Shown here piece by piece: positions 33,114 to 42,730 of a stretch of 64,000 bases of DNA (its first letter is position 1; each line of letters begins with the position of its first letter). The notes beneath the pieces are model-generated. The model ran no database searches, was not told the DNA's origin, and was given only the letters and a program-made list of their open reading frames with translations. Origin of the DNA: Candidatus Coatesiibacteriota bacterium (GTDB taxonomy: Bacteria; RBG-13-66-14; B26-G2; JAUVZD01); assembly GCA_030602715.1 (NCBI GenBank), contig JAUVZD010000007.1:62001-126000 (forward strand), given 5' to 3'. The position numbers and the translations under genes are program-made.

Positions 33114-35480
33114 CTATAATAATGATTTCAAGTATACGGACCTGCGGTTTCTCTCCGCCTGACAGATACGATAGTGCACTGAGTCGTCCAGTTCAACCTT
33201 ATCAACCCTTCCGGAACGCATTGGTTTGAAAAACTTCCCCTCCCGACTGATCAAGCCCAAATCCTGGAATATATACAGTGCATTCTGGGTTCCCAAAAGG
33301 CTCAGTCCCTCGCTCACCGCATCCAGATATTGTTTATAATTATCAAAATGGGGACCCATGGAATCCACTTCAAGAATAGCCCGATAGACATCAACCAGGT
33401 CTTTACGCTCCGGGAATAGGTGTTTGATAACTTCCATCTCCTTCCTGACTACATCCTCGCTGAAAGCCATATAGACGGGTAGCCTGCTGTAACTTACCGC
33501 CTCCCTAAGCATAGCCAGCTCTTGAGGTCCCATCGGTGGTGATAGGAAGATAATTCCCTTTATTTTTGAAATATCCTCCACATTCAGCTCCGATTCAAAT
33601 TGCTTAAAATCTTCCACCTCCATCCAATTCAGAGCGTGCTGCTCTATATTATCCTTCTTAATTATATAAACCTTATCTGAACCGGCTCTACCTTCTCCGT
33701 CGGTTCTATCTATAATCAACCAGACCGCTTCCTTCCCCCTTCCTTCACCTCTGTAGATTCGCTGGGCGTCCTTGGGTTCCATCTGGCGGATCTCAATGAG
33801 ATCATCAACCATTGCTGGGATGATCTCTTTAACCCTGAATTCCAAGGAAGAGCGGCCGTTCCAGAAATTCATGTAGGGGCGTCCGGTCAAGCCCACGGGT
33901 TTCCCTGAAGAAAGCACGGGCAGAAAGTCTAAATGATTGAAAGCGATGGCGGTGATGACTTTGAAACCATCAGTAATCTTAAAACGAACATGACGGTCGC
34001 GCAAAACCTCCGGTTGGCTCAGCACCCGTGCACTGCGAATGCAGATGATGGGTTCAGGGTTGCCCATCCCGAAGGGTTCCATCATAGCCAACCCTTCAGC
34101 CAAGGATTCATCTATCTCAGAGATATCGCATTCTAGATCCGCCTTACCGACCGTCAGCAGGTCTTCCCAGACCACATTCTCCCGGACATATTCATGCAGT
34201 CGCACTTCAAGCTCAGCAATACCACCCTGGTCAATGACAAATCCGGCGGCATCCTGATGCCCACCGAAGCGAATGAGCAAGTCCTCCGTAGAAATCAACG
34301 CCTCTACCACATCAAACCCCTCAATCGCCCTTGCCGAGCCCCTGGCCGGGCTGGTGTCAGTTGTAATGAGTATTGCCGGTCGTAAAAATTCCTCAGCCAG
34401 ACGAGCAGCGACGATTCCGATTACCCCGGGATGCCAATCCTTGGAGGAGAGGAAGATGCATTCATCATCCACTCTTCCCTTCAGCATCTCCTTTGCTTGA
34501 CGATAGACACTATCACATATCTCTCGCCGTTCCCGGTTGCGGGTCTCCAGCTTGGAAGCCAACCTAAGCGCTTCATTAGGCGTCTTGGACATCAACAACT
34601 GCAGGGAGAGAGTGGCATCGCCCAAACGCCCGGCTGCGTTTATCCGTGGAGCAAGCACAAAGGAAATGTGCCAACTGGTAATGGCACGAGGGGAGACCCG
34701 AGCGGTCTGGCAGAGGGCGGAAATCCCGGGACGCTCCTGCAAAGCCAACCGGGACAACCCCAGTTTTACCAGAGTGCGGTTCTCCCCCACCAGGGGAACT
34801 ACATCAGCTACTGTGCCCAAAGCCACCAGGTCAAGGTAACTCTCGGGAGCGATGTCGGGGAAATTCCCCGCCAGCGCCTGAATCAACTTATAGACCACTC
34901 CCACACCAGCCAACCGATTAAAAGGATACTCAGAATCCTTCCGCTTGGGGTTGACCACAGCAAGAGCCTGGGGTATCTCTTCCCCCACCTTGTGGTGGTC
35001 GGTGATAATTACATCCAGCCCCAGTTGTCGGGCTCTTGCCGTCGCCTCAACCGCCTTGGTGCCGCAATCCACGGTAATCATCAGTGTCTGCTTCCGCTCT
35101 ACAGCATAAGAGATGACCTCATCACCGAGGTCATAACCCTCAATCAAGCGATTGGGGATATAATAATCAACATTGGGGGAGAACAGACTGAGGACATCGT
35201 AGAGAATGGCTGTTGCGGTGATGCCGTCGGCGTCAAAATCGCCGTAAATTAGGATATGCTCCTCTTCATTGACCGCCCTCACGATTCGCTCAACCGCTGG
35301 CTTTATATCCGGCAGAAGGAAGGGGTCATGCAGATGGGAATACTGAGAATGAAGATAAGCGTCCGCCTCTTCTGGCCCAATTCCCCTCTGAACCAGAATT
35401 TGAGCCATGCGGGGCGGTATGCAATACTTACTTGACAGAATGAACGCCTGGTAAGCGTCATCCAGTGAAAAGTTTTTCAT
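33114..35480 (-). CDS. recJ: Single-stranded-DNA-specific exonuclease RecJ
   Basis: 5'-3' exonuclease for single-stranded DNA in recombination and mismatch or base-excision repair. 788 residues. The DHH phosphoesterase core has YGDFDADGITAT (D81, D83, D85), VDCG (D138) and the DHH triad at 161-163. DHHA1 follows, with LAPRINAAGR and GGHQDAAGF. The C-terminal 200 or so residues carry an OB-like part and a further region (IIFLSPPMGPQELAMLREAV), as in the longer Firmicute-type RecJ, compared with about 570 residues in Escherichia coli. Translation starts at ATG 35480 behind AGGAAG. It follows secF after a strong terminator. Confidence 0.95.
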   Translation of the reverse strand: MKNFSLDDAYQAFILSSKYCIPPRMAQILVQRGIGPEEADAYLHSQYSHLHDPFLLPDIKPAVERIVRAVNEEEHILIYGDFDADGITATAILYDVLSLFSPNVDYYIPNRLIEGYDLGDEVISYAVERKQTLMITVDCGTKAVEATARARQLGLDVIITDHHKVGEEIPQALAVVNPKRKDSEYPFNRLAGVGVVYKLIQALAGNFPDIAPESYLDLVALGTVADVVPLVGENRTLVKLGLSRLALQERPGISALCQTARVSPRAITSWHISFVLAPRINAAGRLGDATLSLQLLMSKTPNEALRLASKLETRNRERREICDSVYRQAKEMLKGRVDDECIFLSSKDWHPGVIGIVAARLAEEFLRPAILITTDTSPARGSARAIEGFDVVEALISTEDLLIRFGGHQDAAGFVIDQGGIAELEVRLHEYVRENVVWEDLLTVGKADLECDISEIDESLAEGLAMMEPFGMGNPEPIICIRSARVLSQPEVLRDRHVRFKITDGFKVITAIAFNHLDFLPVLSSGKPVGLTGRPYMNFWNGRSSLEFRVKEIIPAMVDDLIEIRQMEPKDAQRIYRGEGRGKEAVWLIIDRTDGEGRAGSDKVYIIKKDNIEQHALNWMEVEDFKQFESELNVEDISKIKGIIFLSPPMGPQELAMLREAVSYSRLPVYMAFSEDVVRKEMEVIKHLFPERKDLVDVYRAILEVDSMGPHFDNYKQYLDAVSEGLSLLGTQNALYIFQDLGLISREGKFFKPMRSGRVDKVELDDSVHYRICQAERNRRSVYLKSLL

Positions 35481-35591
35481 CTCTTCCTGACAACTAACTA
35501 CAGTTTAAGAACAAAATAAATCCGATAAATGTAACATCCCTTCCCAACTATGTAAAGAAAAATCTCCCCTTTTTTAATTGTTTTCCTATAA

Positions 35592-35626
35592 GAAAAAAAA
35601 AGACCCTCATCTATCCGAGGGTCTTT
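35592..35626 (-). terminator. Terminator of the secD-secF unit
   Basis: AAAGACCCTC (35599-35608) and GAGGGTCTTT (35617-35626) form a ten-base stem. On the minus strand a run of nine T follows the stem. Confidence 0.9.
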
Positions 35627-35643
35627 GGAATCGCTTCCCGAGC

Positions 35644-37077
35644 TTATCTTCTTTTCCTGCTACGCCCAATTTTCTTTCTGGAAACACCCTTTCCCCGCTT
35701 ACTGCTCCAATTGTTCCACTCAATCAGCAACGGTGCGGTGACATAGATGGAGGAGTAGGTGCCCAGGAATATACCTGCAATCATCACCACCGCGAAATCC
35801 CTAAGAGCCTGCCCGCCGACGAACAGCAAAACCCCCAACACCAGAAGTGCAGAGACGCCGGTAAGAATGGTGCGGGATAGGTTCTCATTGATAGCACGGT
35901 TCAACGATTCTGCATAGGTCTCCTTGCGCCGCTGGGAAAGCCCTTCCCGGATGCGGTCATAATAAACTACGGTGTCGTTGATGGAATAACCAACCGCCGT
36001 CAGGAAGCCGGCGATGACCGTCATGCTTACCTCTATATTCAACACCGAACACAATCCCAGGACGATATAGACATCGTGTAAAAGGGCGATGATAGCCATA
36101 ACCCCACTGCGCAGGTCGAAGCGGAAGGCTATGTATATCAACATCAACACGAATGCAAGGAGAAGTCCGTAGAGGGCTTTCTGGGCTATCTCCCCGGAGA
36201 CCCGAGGTCCGACTATCTCCGAGCCCCGAATTTCAAAGGGGCGGATGAAGAAGCTGTCCCTTATCTTGGAAAGCTCCTCATCACTCAAGTCAGCAAAATC
36301 GGCGAGCTCATCAAAGCTGGGCACCAGGCTGATGACGGCAATGGGGTCATCCAGGTGGCGGTAGTGAAATATCGCCTCCGCTATCTCCAGCGCACGGGCT
36401 TCGTCCCCTAAAACCTCGGTGAAAGATATCTTCAAAGTCTCCAACTGCTCCATGCGGTTCAGGTCAAATTTGTCGCGAGCGTAGCCCTCACTGGGAAATA
36501 GCTCCTCCAGTATCTCCTCAATATGGGCGGTCATATCCCGAACCACCACCTCCTGCATTCGCTCCAGCAGACCGCTCTCGCTGATGGCGTTGATGTTTGC
36601 CTTATGAGTTACCTCACCGCCGGTCTCCTCTCCGCTGACCTTCTCTTCTCCCACCTCCGCTGTGGTAAATGTGTTCCGAATGCTCTGTTCACTCACCTGC
36701 TCCATCCCCTCCAAAGCCAATACTTCCTCAATGCTGTCAAAAGACCCTTTCTCCTCTCGGGCTTGTATGACGATTGAGGTCAGTTCCCTCGCCAATTCCG
36801 CACCCTTCTGCTGAATGACCAACTCGTCCTCATTTAGACCCACGGTGTGCACCTCATCCACATCCAGGCGGGAACGGACCGTAGCCAGCTGGTCGGTGCT
36901 GATCCTTTCCAGGAACTTGACATTGACCCTCATACCACCGGCAAAGTCCACGGAGAGATTGGGACCACCTTTAATTAATAAAGATGCGGTGGTTATAGCC
37001 ATAAGGGTGAGGGAGAAGACGAAAGCAACCCGTCCGAAGCGAACGAAATTGTAATTGGTGCCCACAAAAAATCTCAT
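35644..37077 (-). CDS. secF: Protein translocase subunit SecF with a large periplasmic insert
   Basis: Works with SecD to pull preproteins through SecYEG using the proton gradient. Family marks are LSVDFAGGMRVNV (41-53), the membrane part from about 295 with FRFDLRSGVMAIIALLHDV and GYSINDTVVYYDRIRE, and a basic tail. SecF is normally about 300 residues; this one has 477. The extra 170 or so lie in the first periplasmic domain (about 92-280). They include GSFDSIEEVLALEGM and PSFDELADFADLSDEELSKI, both resembling helix-hairpin-helix repeats of the ComEA/GspK kind. The gene is 16 bases downstream of secD, behind a GGAGG. Confidence 0.95.
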   Translation of the reverse strand: MRFFVGTNYNFVRFGRVAFVFSLTLMAITTASLLIKGGPNLSVDFAGGMRVNVKFLERISTDQLATVRSRLDVDEVHTVGLNEDELVIQQKGAELARELTSIVIQAREEKGSFDSIEEVLALEGMEQVSEQSIRNTFTTAEVGEEKVSGEETGGEVTHKANINAISESGLLERMQEVVVRDMTAHIEEILEELFPSEGYARDKFDLNRMEQLETLKISFTEVLGDEARALEIAEAIFHYRHLDDPIAVISLVPSFDELADFADLSDEELSKIRDSFFIRPFEIRGSEIVGPRVSGEIAQKALYGLLLAFVLMLIYIAFRFDLRSGVMAIIALLHDVYIVLGLCSVLNIEVSMTVIAGFLTAVGYSINDTVVYYDRIREGLSQRRKETYAESLNRAINENLSRTILTGVSALLVLGVLLFVGGQALRDFAVVMIAGIFLGTYSSIYVTAPLLIEWNNWSSKRGKGVSRKKIGRSRKRR

Positions 37078-37093
37078 CTCCGGTTGCCTCCGC

Positions 37094-38626
37094 CTATATA
37101 GACAACCGCTTCAACTTGAAGCGATTGGTTATGCCGTCGTATATCATCTTGGTGAACACAATGGCGGTGAACATAGAGGCGCTGATGCCGATTATAAGTA
37201 TAACTGCAAACCCCTTGACCGCTCCCTTGCCGAAATAGAGCAGAGCTACACCTGCTATCATAGTGGTCAGGTTGGAGTCCAGAATGGTGACGAAAGCCCT
37301 TCTGTAGCCGGCGTCAATCGCCGCCCGCACCGTCTTGCCGATGTCCCGTTCCTCGCGTATGCGCTCAAAGATGAGCACATTGGCGTCCACAGCCATTGCG
37401 GTGGAGAGAATAAACCCGGCTATCCCTGGCAGGGTCAAAGCGGCACCCAAAATAACCAGCACCGCAGCGGTGATCAACATATTAAATAGCAGAGCCAGGT
37501 CAGCCAGAAGACCGCTGGCGTTGTAATAAAGCACCATGAAGAGAACCACCATAGATATACCTATGATGGCGGCTAGAATGCCGTTTCGGATGGAATCCCT
37601 TCCCAGAGAGGGACCCACCACCTGTTCCTGGATGATGTGCATGGGCGCAGGCAAAGCACCGATGCGCAGAACCAACGCCAGATCCGAGGCATCCTGCGGG
37701 CTAAATTTTCCGGTAATCTCCCCCCGGTCGGTGATGCGAGCTTGAACCACCGGGGCTGACTTGACCACACCGTCCAACACGATGGCTAGCTCTCTGCCGA
37801 TACTGTTACCGGTCAGCTTGCCGAAGGCTTTGCTCCCCTCAGATTTGAACTCAAAGATTACATTCGGTTTGTTGTATTCATCGTAGCTCGCCTGGGCATT
37901 GGAGAGCATATCGCCGGTCACATCCACCTGCTCCTCGCAGAGATAGACTATGCGCACCTGCCCGCGCGCCGCTTTGAATAAAGGGTCGTCTAAATCCTCA
38001 ACAACATCGCCGGGATGGAAGACCACCCCGCTGGGGATAAGCCCCCACTCGTCTGCCTGGGAAAGCATCTTCTGCACATAGTTCCAGTCGTCACGATAAA
38101 CGAAGAACTTGTCCCCGTAGCCGGTCAACATGTAGGAGAGGAACTGCGATTGTTTGGCTTCCTCCCCATAAAGCTCTCTGACCTTGGCGTCATACGCCTT
38201 GATGATGCCCGCAAAGATAGTCGGGTCTGCCAACAATTTGAACTCCAGCATAGCGGTTTGACCGATCACCGCCTTGGCTCGCTCCGGGTCTAAAATGCCC
38301 GCCAACTTGACCACTATCTTGTCCGAGCCCTCGGTCTGAATTGAGGGCTCCTTCACCCCCAGGGCATCAATTCGCTCCCGAATTATCTCCAAAGCCCGCC
38401 TCACAGCATCGTCGGCTTCGCCCCCGCTCATCCCGGTGGTGTCCACCTCATAGACCAGATAGGACCCGCCTTTCAGGTCCAGACCCAGGTTTATGGGTTT
38501 ATCCGGTAGCCACCTGGTCACCCAATCGGGGAGTATCTGATAGAGCCCGATGGTGGGAAGGACATAGGCAAAGGATATCAGAAAGACCAAAGTAACTATA
38601 GGAATCCTGAAGCGATTAGCCTTCAT
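37094..38626 (-). CDS. secD: Protein translocase subunit SecD
   Basis: 510 residues from ATG 38626, which lies four bases after GGAGG; the frame extends to 38713 without support. The N-terminal membrane helix is followed by NLGLDLKGGSYLVYEVD. The periplasmic P1 head, GEITGKFSPQDASDLALVLRIGALPAP and the membrane core with STAMAVDANVLIFERIREE follow, and all are classic SecD signatures. It forms a proton-driven complex with SecF. yajC lies 2.5 kb upstream with three unrelated genes between, instead of the usual adjacent position. Confidence 0.96.
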   Translation of the reverse strand: MKANRFRIPIVTLVFLISFAYVLPTIGLYQILPDWVTRWLPDKPINLGLDLKGGSYLVYEVDTTGMSGGEADDAVRRALEIIRERIDALGVKEPSIQTEGSDKIVVKLAGILDPERAKAVIGQTAMLEFKLLADPTIFAGIIKAYDAKVRELYGEEAKQSQFLSYMLTGYGDKFFVYRDDWNYVQKMLSQADEWGLIPSGVVFHPGDVVEDLDDPLFKAARGQVRIVYLCEEQVDVTGDMLSNAQASYDEYNKPNVIFEFKSEGSKAFGKLTGNSIGRELAIVLDGVVKSAPVVQARITDRGEITGKFSPQDASDLALVLRIGALPAPMHIIQEQVVGPSLGRDSIRNGILAAIIGISMVVLFMVLYYNASGLLADLALLFNMLITAAVLVILGAALTLPGIAGFILSTAMAVDANVLIFERIREERDIGKTVRAAIDAGYRRAFVTILDSNLTTMIAGVALLYFGKGAVKGFAVILIIGISASMFTAIVFTKMIYDGITNRFKLKRLSI

Positions 38627-38713
38627 CCAGCCTCCAGTGTATGACCTTACATTGTTGTGAATTTTCTTCAGACAATTATTTCCACCCCATACAGGGATGG
38701 GAATATTAAGCAC

Positions 38714-38742
38714 ATTGTAAAGCTAAATTCCCCAAAAGACAA
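38714..38742 (-). promoter_or_regulatory. Promoter of secD-secF
   Basis: Minus strand TTGTCT (38737-38742), 17 bases, TACAAT (38714-38719). The start near 38707 gives an 80-base leader. It overlaps the hairpin at 38728-38757. Confidence 0.45.
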
Positions 38743-38757
38743 GGGGTTTTTGGGGAA
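38728..38757 (-). terminator. Hairpin after the methyltransferase gene
   Basis: TTCCCCAAAA (38728-38737) pairs with TTTTGGGGAA (38748-38757). TTTAGC follows on the minus strand, so it is terminator-like with a weak T-tract. Confidence 0.55.
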
Positions 38758-38819
38758 CTTGTGGGGAGGTGGTGGTAATTTTCGGGATATTTTTCTACGG
38801 TGGAAAATATCCAATCCTC

Positions 38820-39599
38820 TCACGACCCAATCCGCTTCACTATAACGGTTATGCGGGTGCTGTGTTTATCCGGTATCTGCGGTCGGTCAATATCAAAGCC
38901 GGCGCCGAAATACTCGGCTATCTCAAAGAACCCGCTTCTGCCCACAAAACCACGAAAATCGGCTATGGTGTATGGACGGACTACGCTCTCCTCAACAAGC
39001 TCATATCTCCCATCGGAACTGTTGACCGTGCAGGTAATGACCATTCTCTCCCGGTGGTTCTTCAGGTCGGGGACACCGGCGGAGACCACGGTGCGCACCT
39101 TAATGCCCTCCCGCTCCATATCCCAGACCTCAATATCGCCGGGATAGTTCTCCGGGTCGCCGACCAGGGAAAAATCCAGCACATAGATCCCGCCCGGCTT
39201 AAGAGCCCCAGCCACCGACCTAAAATGGCTCTTCACCTCCTCCTCGCTCAAAAGACAACGAAAGGTATCCACCATACAGAAGGCGCCGTCAAAGTTCTCC
39301 TGGCCCAGATCAAAGTCTGCCATATCCCCCTCCACTATCTCTATCCGACCCACATAATCACGGGTTCGCCTGCGGGCAAAGGCAACCATCTCCGCACTTC
39401 TATCCAGCCCCACGACGTTGAAACCCCTCTCCGCCAGTGGGGGAAGCAGACGACCACCGCCACAGCCCAGCTCCAACAAGCGCCCCTTCCCTCTGCCATA
39501 GCGCATAAAGGCTTCAGTCAGAGACTCCACCTCCATATCGGGTTCCCACCCGAAGGCGATGTCGTATATACGGGGGCTTTCGTAAAGTGAAGGGGACAT
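38820..39599 (-). CDS. Class I SAM-dependent methyltransferase
   Basis: 259 residues. Rossmann-like SAM site LLELGCGGGRLLPPLAERGFNVVGLDRS, then VEGDMADFDL and LKPGGIYVLDFSL, place it among small-molecule methyltransferases. It is probably soluble. The C-terminal strands YTIADFRGFVGRSGFFEIAEYFG are typical for this group. I chose ATG 39599; a TTG three codons earlier is also possible. Neither has a clear ribosome site. The substrate is unknown. It ends the run of minus-strand genes before the secD promoter. Confidence 0.85.
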   Translation of the reverse strand: MSPSLYESPRIYDIAFGWEPDMEVESLTEAFMRYGRGKGRLLELGCGGGRLLPPLAERGFNVVGLDRSAEMVAFARRRTRDYVGRIEIVEGDMADFDLGQENFDGAFCMVDTFRCLLSEEEVKSHFRSVAGALKPGGIYVLDFSLVGDPENYPGDIEVWDMEREGIKVRTVVSAGVPDLKNHRERMVITCTVNSSDGRYELVEESVVRPYTIADFRGFVGRSGFFEIAEYFGAGFDIDRPQIPDKHSTRITVIVKRIGS

Positions 39600-39656
39600 A
39601 AGAAACAATAGTCAGGAGTTTTTTCACAATCTTCGGGCAGATGTCACCCACAATCT

Positions 39657-40376
39657 CTACAATATCCCTGCAATCCTAAAAAAATTCTCAAGAATCAGTG
39701 AACTCAGCCTATAATACTCCGCCTCATGCTCATTGAACTCTGCGGACATCTTCCGTGGCGAGAATCCCTTCTCCTCCAGCGCCCCACCATACATCCGAAT
39801 CCAATCGTCCAGGGTCTCTCTGGTTATCTCCGGGTGAAACTGCACCCCATAGACCCTCTCCCCAAAACGGAAGGCTTGATTTTGGGCGATGGCACTCTCC
39901 GCCAGATGGACGGCTCCCGGAGGGAGGTTAAATGTGTCATTATGCCAGTGGAAGGTGCTGAAGGGGTTAGGGAAGCTGGAAAAGAGGGGGTCAGCCACAC
40001 CCATCCGATTCAAAGTTGCCTGATGACAGCCTATCTCTGCTCGGCTGTGGCGATATACCCGCCCCCCCAGAGCCAACGCCAAAAGTTGACAACCCAGGCA
40101 GACCCCCAGGACGGGTCTCTGGCGCTCGGCGAGTATGTTCAGGAGCTCCATCTCCTCAAGAAGGAAAGGGTGACGCTCCTTTGCCTGATAAATATGATAC
40201 GGTCCCCCTAAAATGATGAAGGCGGAGTAGTCCTCTATCCGTTCGGGGGGGACCCGGTCGCTCCGAGAATAGTCTATCACCTGATGAGGAATATTCCAGC
40301 GGACAGAGAAATCCCCCAGTGAACCGGGGGTGTCATAATTAACATTCTTGATGTAGAGCAGGGGCTTGTCAGTCAT
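39657..40376 (-). CDS. Class I glutamine amidotransferase-like protein
   Basis: 239 residues with a full catalytic triad: Cys93 in GVCLGCQ, His181 and Glu183 in VQFHPEI. FIILGGPYHIY forms the oxyanion strand. Proteins of this size with no synthetase domain include GMP-synthase-like and gamma-glutamyl hydrolase-type enzymes such as PuuD relatives. The target is not known. It sits six bases after the HD-domain gene, so they are cotranscribed. Confidence 0.88.
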   Translation of the reverse strand: MTDKPLLYIKNVNYDTPGSLGDFSVRWNIPHQVIDYSRSDRVPPERIEDYSAFIILGGPYHIYQAKERHPFLLEEMELLNILAERQRPVLGVCLGCQLLALALGGRVYRHSRAEIGCHQATLNRMGVADPLFSSFPNPFSTFHWHNDTFNLPPGAVHLAESAIAQNQAFRFGERVYGVQFHPEITRETLDDWIRMYGGALEEKGFSPRKMSAEFNEHEAEYYRLSSLILENFFRIAGIL

Positions 40377-40382
40377 AGAAGA

Positions 40383-41162
40383 TCAGCTCATCTCCACATC
40401 GTTTATCTCCAGAATAAAGCTCAAGCCCAACTTGCGAGCGGCTTTACGAGAGATTATCATCCGAGTGAGGAATATCTCAAAATACTCCATCACATGAGAT
40501 ATTTTAGTATCAATTGTAATGGAGAGTTTGATCTTATCCTCGTCAGCATTGACGAACAAGTGGGTATTCAGAACCGCATAGTTGACCCGGTCATGGATGT
40601 CAAAGGAGATCATTGAGGGGTTGCGCACCCGACTGCGGTGGACATCGCTCTTGTCCGCAAGTATCAACGCTGCGGTTATGGGGGTTACCGGCTCACCGGT
40701 CTTCTCATCGTGATTGCCGATAGCCATCATACACTCTATGCGCTCCTCGGTCTCCATCCCCAGCCGTTTGAGGATGCTTCCGGAGATGATAGCCCCGGAT
40801 TGCTCGTGCATCTGGCGATTCACCACCCCACCGATGTCGTGCATATAACCGGCAACCGCAGCCAGCTCCTGCTCCCTGGGTGAGTAGCCCAACTGGCAAA
40901 GAATCCAGTAGGAGCGGTAGGCGGTTATGCTGTGGTGACGACTGCCGTGTTCGGTGTAACCCAAAGCGCCCAACACCTCGTTGGACTTCTCCAGGTAGAT
41001 ACGCACCTCCCTATCCCCCATAACATCAGAGAGCCCGACCACTCCTTCAACCTGAGGATAGAGCTCGGCAAGCACGCTCTCCAGCGTCTCGCCCTCCACT
41101 ATCATCTGCTGGGCGCGCTCCTGGAGGTTGCCGGTTACCCTCTCTTTACTTTTAGGATTCAT
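40383..41162 (-). CDS. HD-domain phosphohydrolase
   Basis: 259 residues with a central HD domain: His76, H108-D109 in GYMHDIGG, then NHDEKTG and Asp169 in LADKSDVHRSR. A C-terminal segment of about 70 residues with alternating charge (DKIKLSITIDTKISHVMEYFEIFLT) follows. HD enzymes cleave phosphate esters of nucleotides or cyclic dinucleotides. No partner domain fixes the substrate. The gene follows yajC by eight bases. Confidence 0.85.
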   Translation of the reverse strand: MNPKSKERVTGNLQERAQQMIVEGETLESVLAELYPQVEGVVGLSDVMGDREVRIYLEKSNEVLGALGYTEHGSRHHSITAYRSYWILCQLGYSPREQELAAVAGYMHDIGGVVNRQMHEQSGAIISGSILKRLGMETEERIECMMAIGNHDEKTGEPVTPITAALILADKSDVHRSRVRNPSMISFDIHDRVNYAVLNTHLFVNADEDKIKLSITIDTKISHVMEYFEIFLTRMIISRKAARKLGLSFILEINDVEMS

Positions 41163-41170
41163 ACTCCAAC

Positions 41171-41533
41171 TTAACGGCCAAAGAGTCCTCTCTTCTTTTC
41201 CATACCACCCTCCCCAGGCAATCTTCCCACCACCTCTATGCGGGTTCGCACTACCTCCAACTTAATCCCTTCCCCCACCTGAATGACCACTATCTGGTCG
41301 TTGTCCTTGAAGCCCACAATTTTGCCCCGGATTCCACCGGAGGTGATAATCGTATCCCCCTTCTTCATCAACTCCAGCATCTCCCGACGTTTCTTCGCCT
41401 GTCTCCTCTGGGGCATAATTATCAGGAAGTAGAAGACCAGGATGATGATGACAAAGGGAAGCAGAAAGTCCATAATCCCACCACCGCCGTTACCTTCACC
41501 TGAACCCATAGCATAGGCTACATCTACAAACAT
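41171..41533 (-). CDS. yajC: Preprotein translocase subunit YajC
   Basis: 120 residues. One membrane helix (FLLPFVIIILVFYFLIIMP) is followed by QRRQAKKRREMLELMKKGDTIITSGGIRGKIV, the YajC signature. It belongs to the SecDF-YajC accessory complex. I chose ATG 41533 with AAGGAGGAG upstream; the longer frame to 41569 has no support. It lies next to tgt and queA, as in many bacteria. Confidence 0.95.
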   Translation of the reverse strand: MFVDVAYAMGSGEGNGGGGIMDFLLPFVIIILVFYFLIIMPQRRQAKKRREMLELMKKGDTIITSGGIRGKIVGFKDNDQIVVIQVGEGIKLEVVRTRIEVVGRLPGEGGMEKKRGLFGR

Positions 41534-41665
41534 TAACTCCTCCTTAAGTTGTTCCCACGTCACATTCACATTTTGTGCTTAACGATTATAACCGAAAACG
41601 ATACTCCTGCCAAGCTATTTTTTACCGAATGAAAGATAATCGCTAATAAACCCCCCGTGAAACCA

Positions 41666-42730
41666 TCAACGGATGACCTTATACACCAGCAATTCCCTGG
41701 AGGGAATATAGACAAAGTCCAGGGCAATTCCCCCATCCATCTCCACCTCTTTGACCTGATAAAGACCCATCCCCTTAACGGGAATCACACCCAGGGAGGC
41801 AGGTCCCGAGCGAGGCACCCAGGAGAAAAGAATGGTTCTGCGCTCATTATCAAAATCCAGGGCGGTTATGCTCCCCCGGGAGAAATCAAAGCCCAGGGGC
41901 ATCTCAATGACCTCTTGTCCACCCTTCTGGATAAGATATATACCCACCGGAGGCCCATAACCCCCATAAGCATCCCCTTCCACCACAACCAGCAGGGAGT
42001 TATACTCCCCCAGCCAGATGTAGGAGGCGCTCCCGAAGGCTTCACTTATTGGAGTGGTTACCGTATCCTCATCCCGGTCATATATGCGCAACTGCCAGCC
42101 TCCACCTTCGGCAGTCTCCATCATATAGGCGATGTATCTTCCATCGGGCGACGACTTGGAATGGCGGCACTCTCCCAGGGGGGAACTATCTATGCCCAAT
42201 CCGTCACTGCGTATCTCCCAGGCTTCGCCGGGACGATCGCTACCGGGGACGAGGCTCAATTTCTCCCCGTCCCACCGCCAGAAATACTGCGGAGGAGTGC
42301 CAACAATGTCCCCGGAGAACACTTTGGTGAATCCGCCGAACCAACCGAATTCCCACACCCCCAGGTTATATCTATCCCCCTTGGAAAGCAAGCACGCCAC
42401 CCTATCCCCCTGGGGGGACCAGGTGAGATACGAACCCTGATACGGTGATATGTCCTCCTCGTCCAGCTTGTTCAATTTCAGGTCGGTGTGAATCAATCGC
42501 TCCCCGCCCTCTATCCAGGCAAGCTCCTCACCGTTGGGGGAGAGGTTGGTGGGATAAAGATTGACCACCTCAAACCCCAGATACTCCGAAAGCGAAAGGA
42601 CATAGTAACCACCATACTTCTCGCCCAGCTCCGCCTGCGCCCAGGTGCGCTGCGCCTCACCAAAATAGAAGATAACGACCAACACGATGAAAATTGTTAC
42701 CACAGAGATGAAACAAGTTCTAACCCTCAT
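41666..42730 (-). CDS. Exported TolB-like propeller protein
   Basis: 354 residues. ATG 42730 starts a signal peptide or anchor (FISVVTIFIVLVVIFYFGEAQ). WD40/PD40-like repeats follow: LSPNGEELAWIEGG, WSPQGDRVACLLS, SSPDGRYIAYMM. These match TolB-type strands that read out data from partner proteins. GGAGGAG lies eight bases upstream. The start lies inside the last codons of tgt, so translation is coupled. Its place between tgt and yajC is unusual and unexplained. Confidence 0.75.
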   Translation of the reverse strand: MRVRTCFISVVTIFIVLVVIFYFGEAQRTWAQAELGEKYGGYYVLSLSEYLGFEVVNLYPTNLSPNGEELAWIEGGERLIHTDLKLNKLDEEDISPYQGSYLTWSPQGDRVACLLSKGDRYNLGVWEFGWFGGFTKVFSGDIVGTPPQYFWRWDGEKLSLVPGSDRPGEAWEIRSDGLGIDSSPLGECRHSKSSPDGRYIAYMMETAEGGGWQLRIYDRDEDTVTTPISEAFGSASYIWLGEYNSLLVVVEGDAYGGYGPPVGIYLIQKGGQEVIEMPLGFDFSRGSITALDFDNERRTILFSWVPRSGPASLGVIPVKGMGLYQVKEVEMDGGIALDFVYIPSRELLVYKVIR

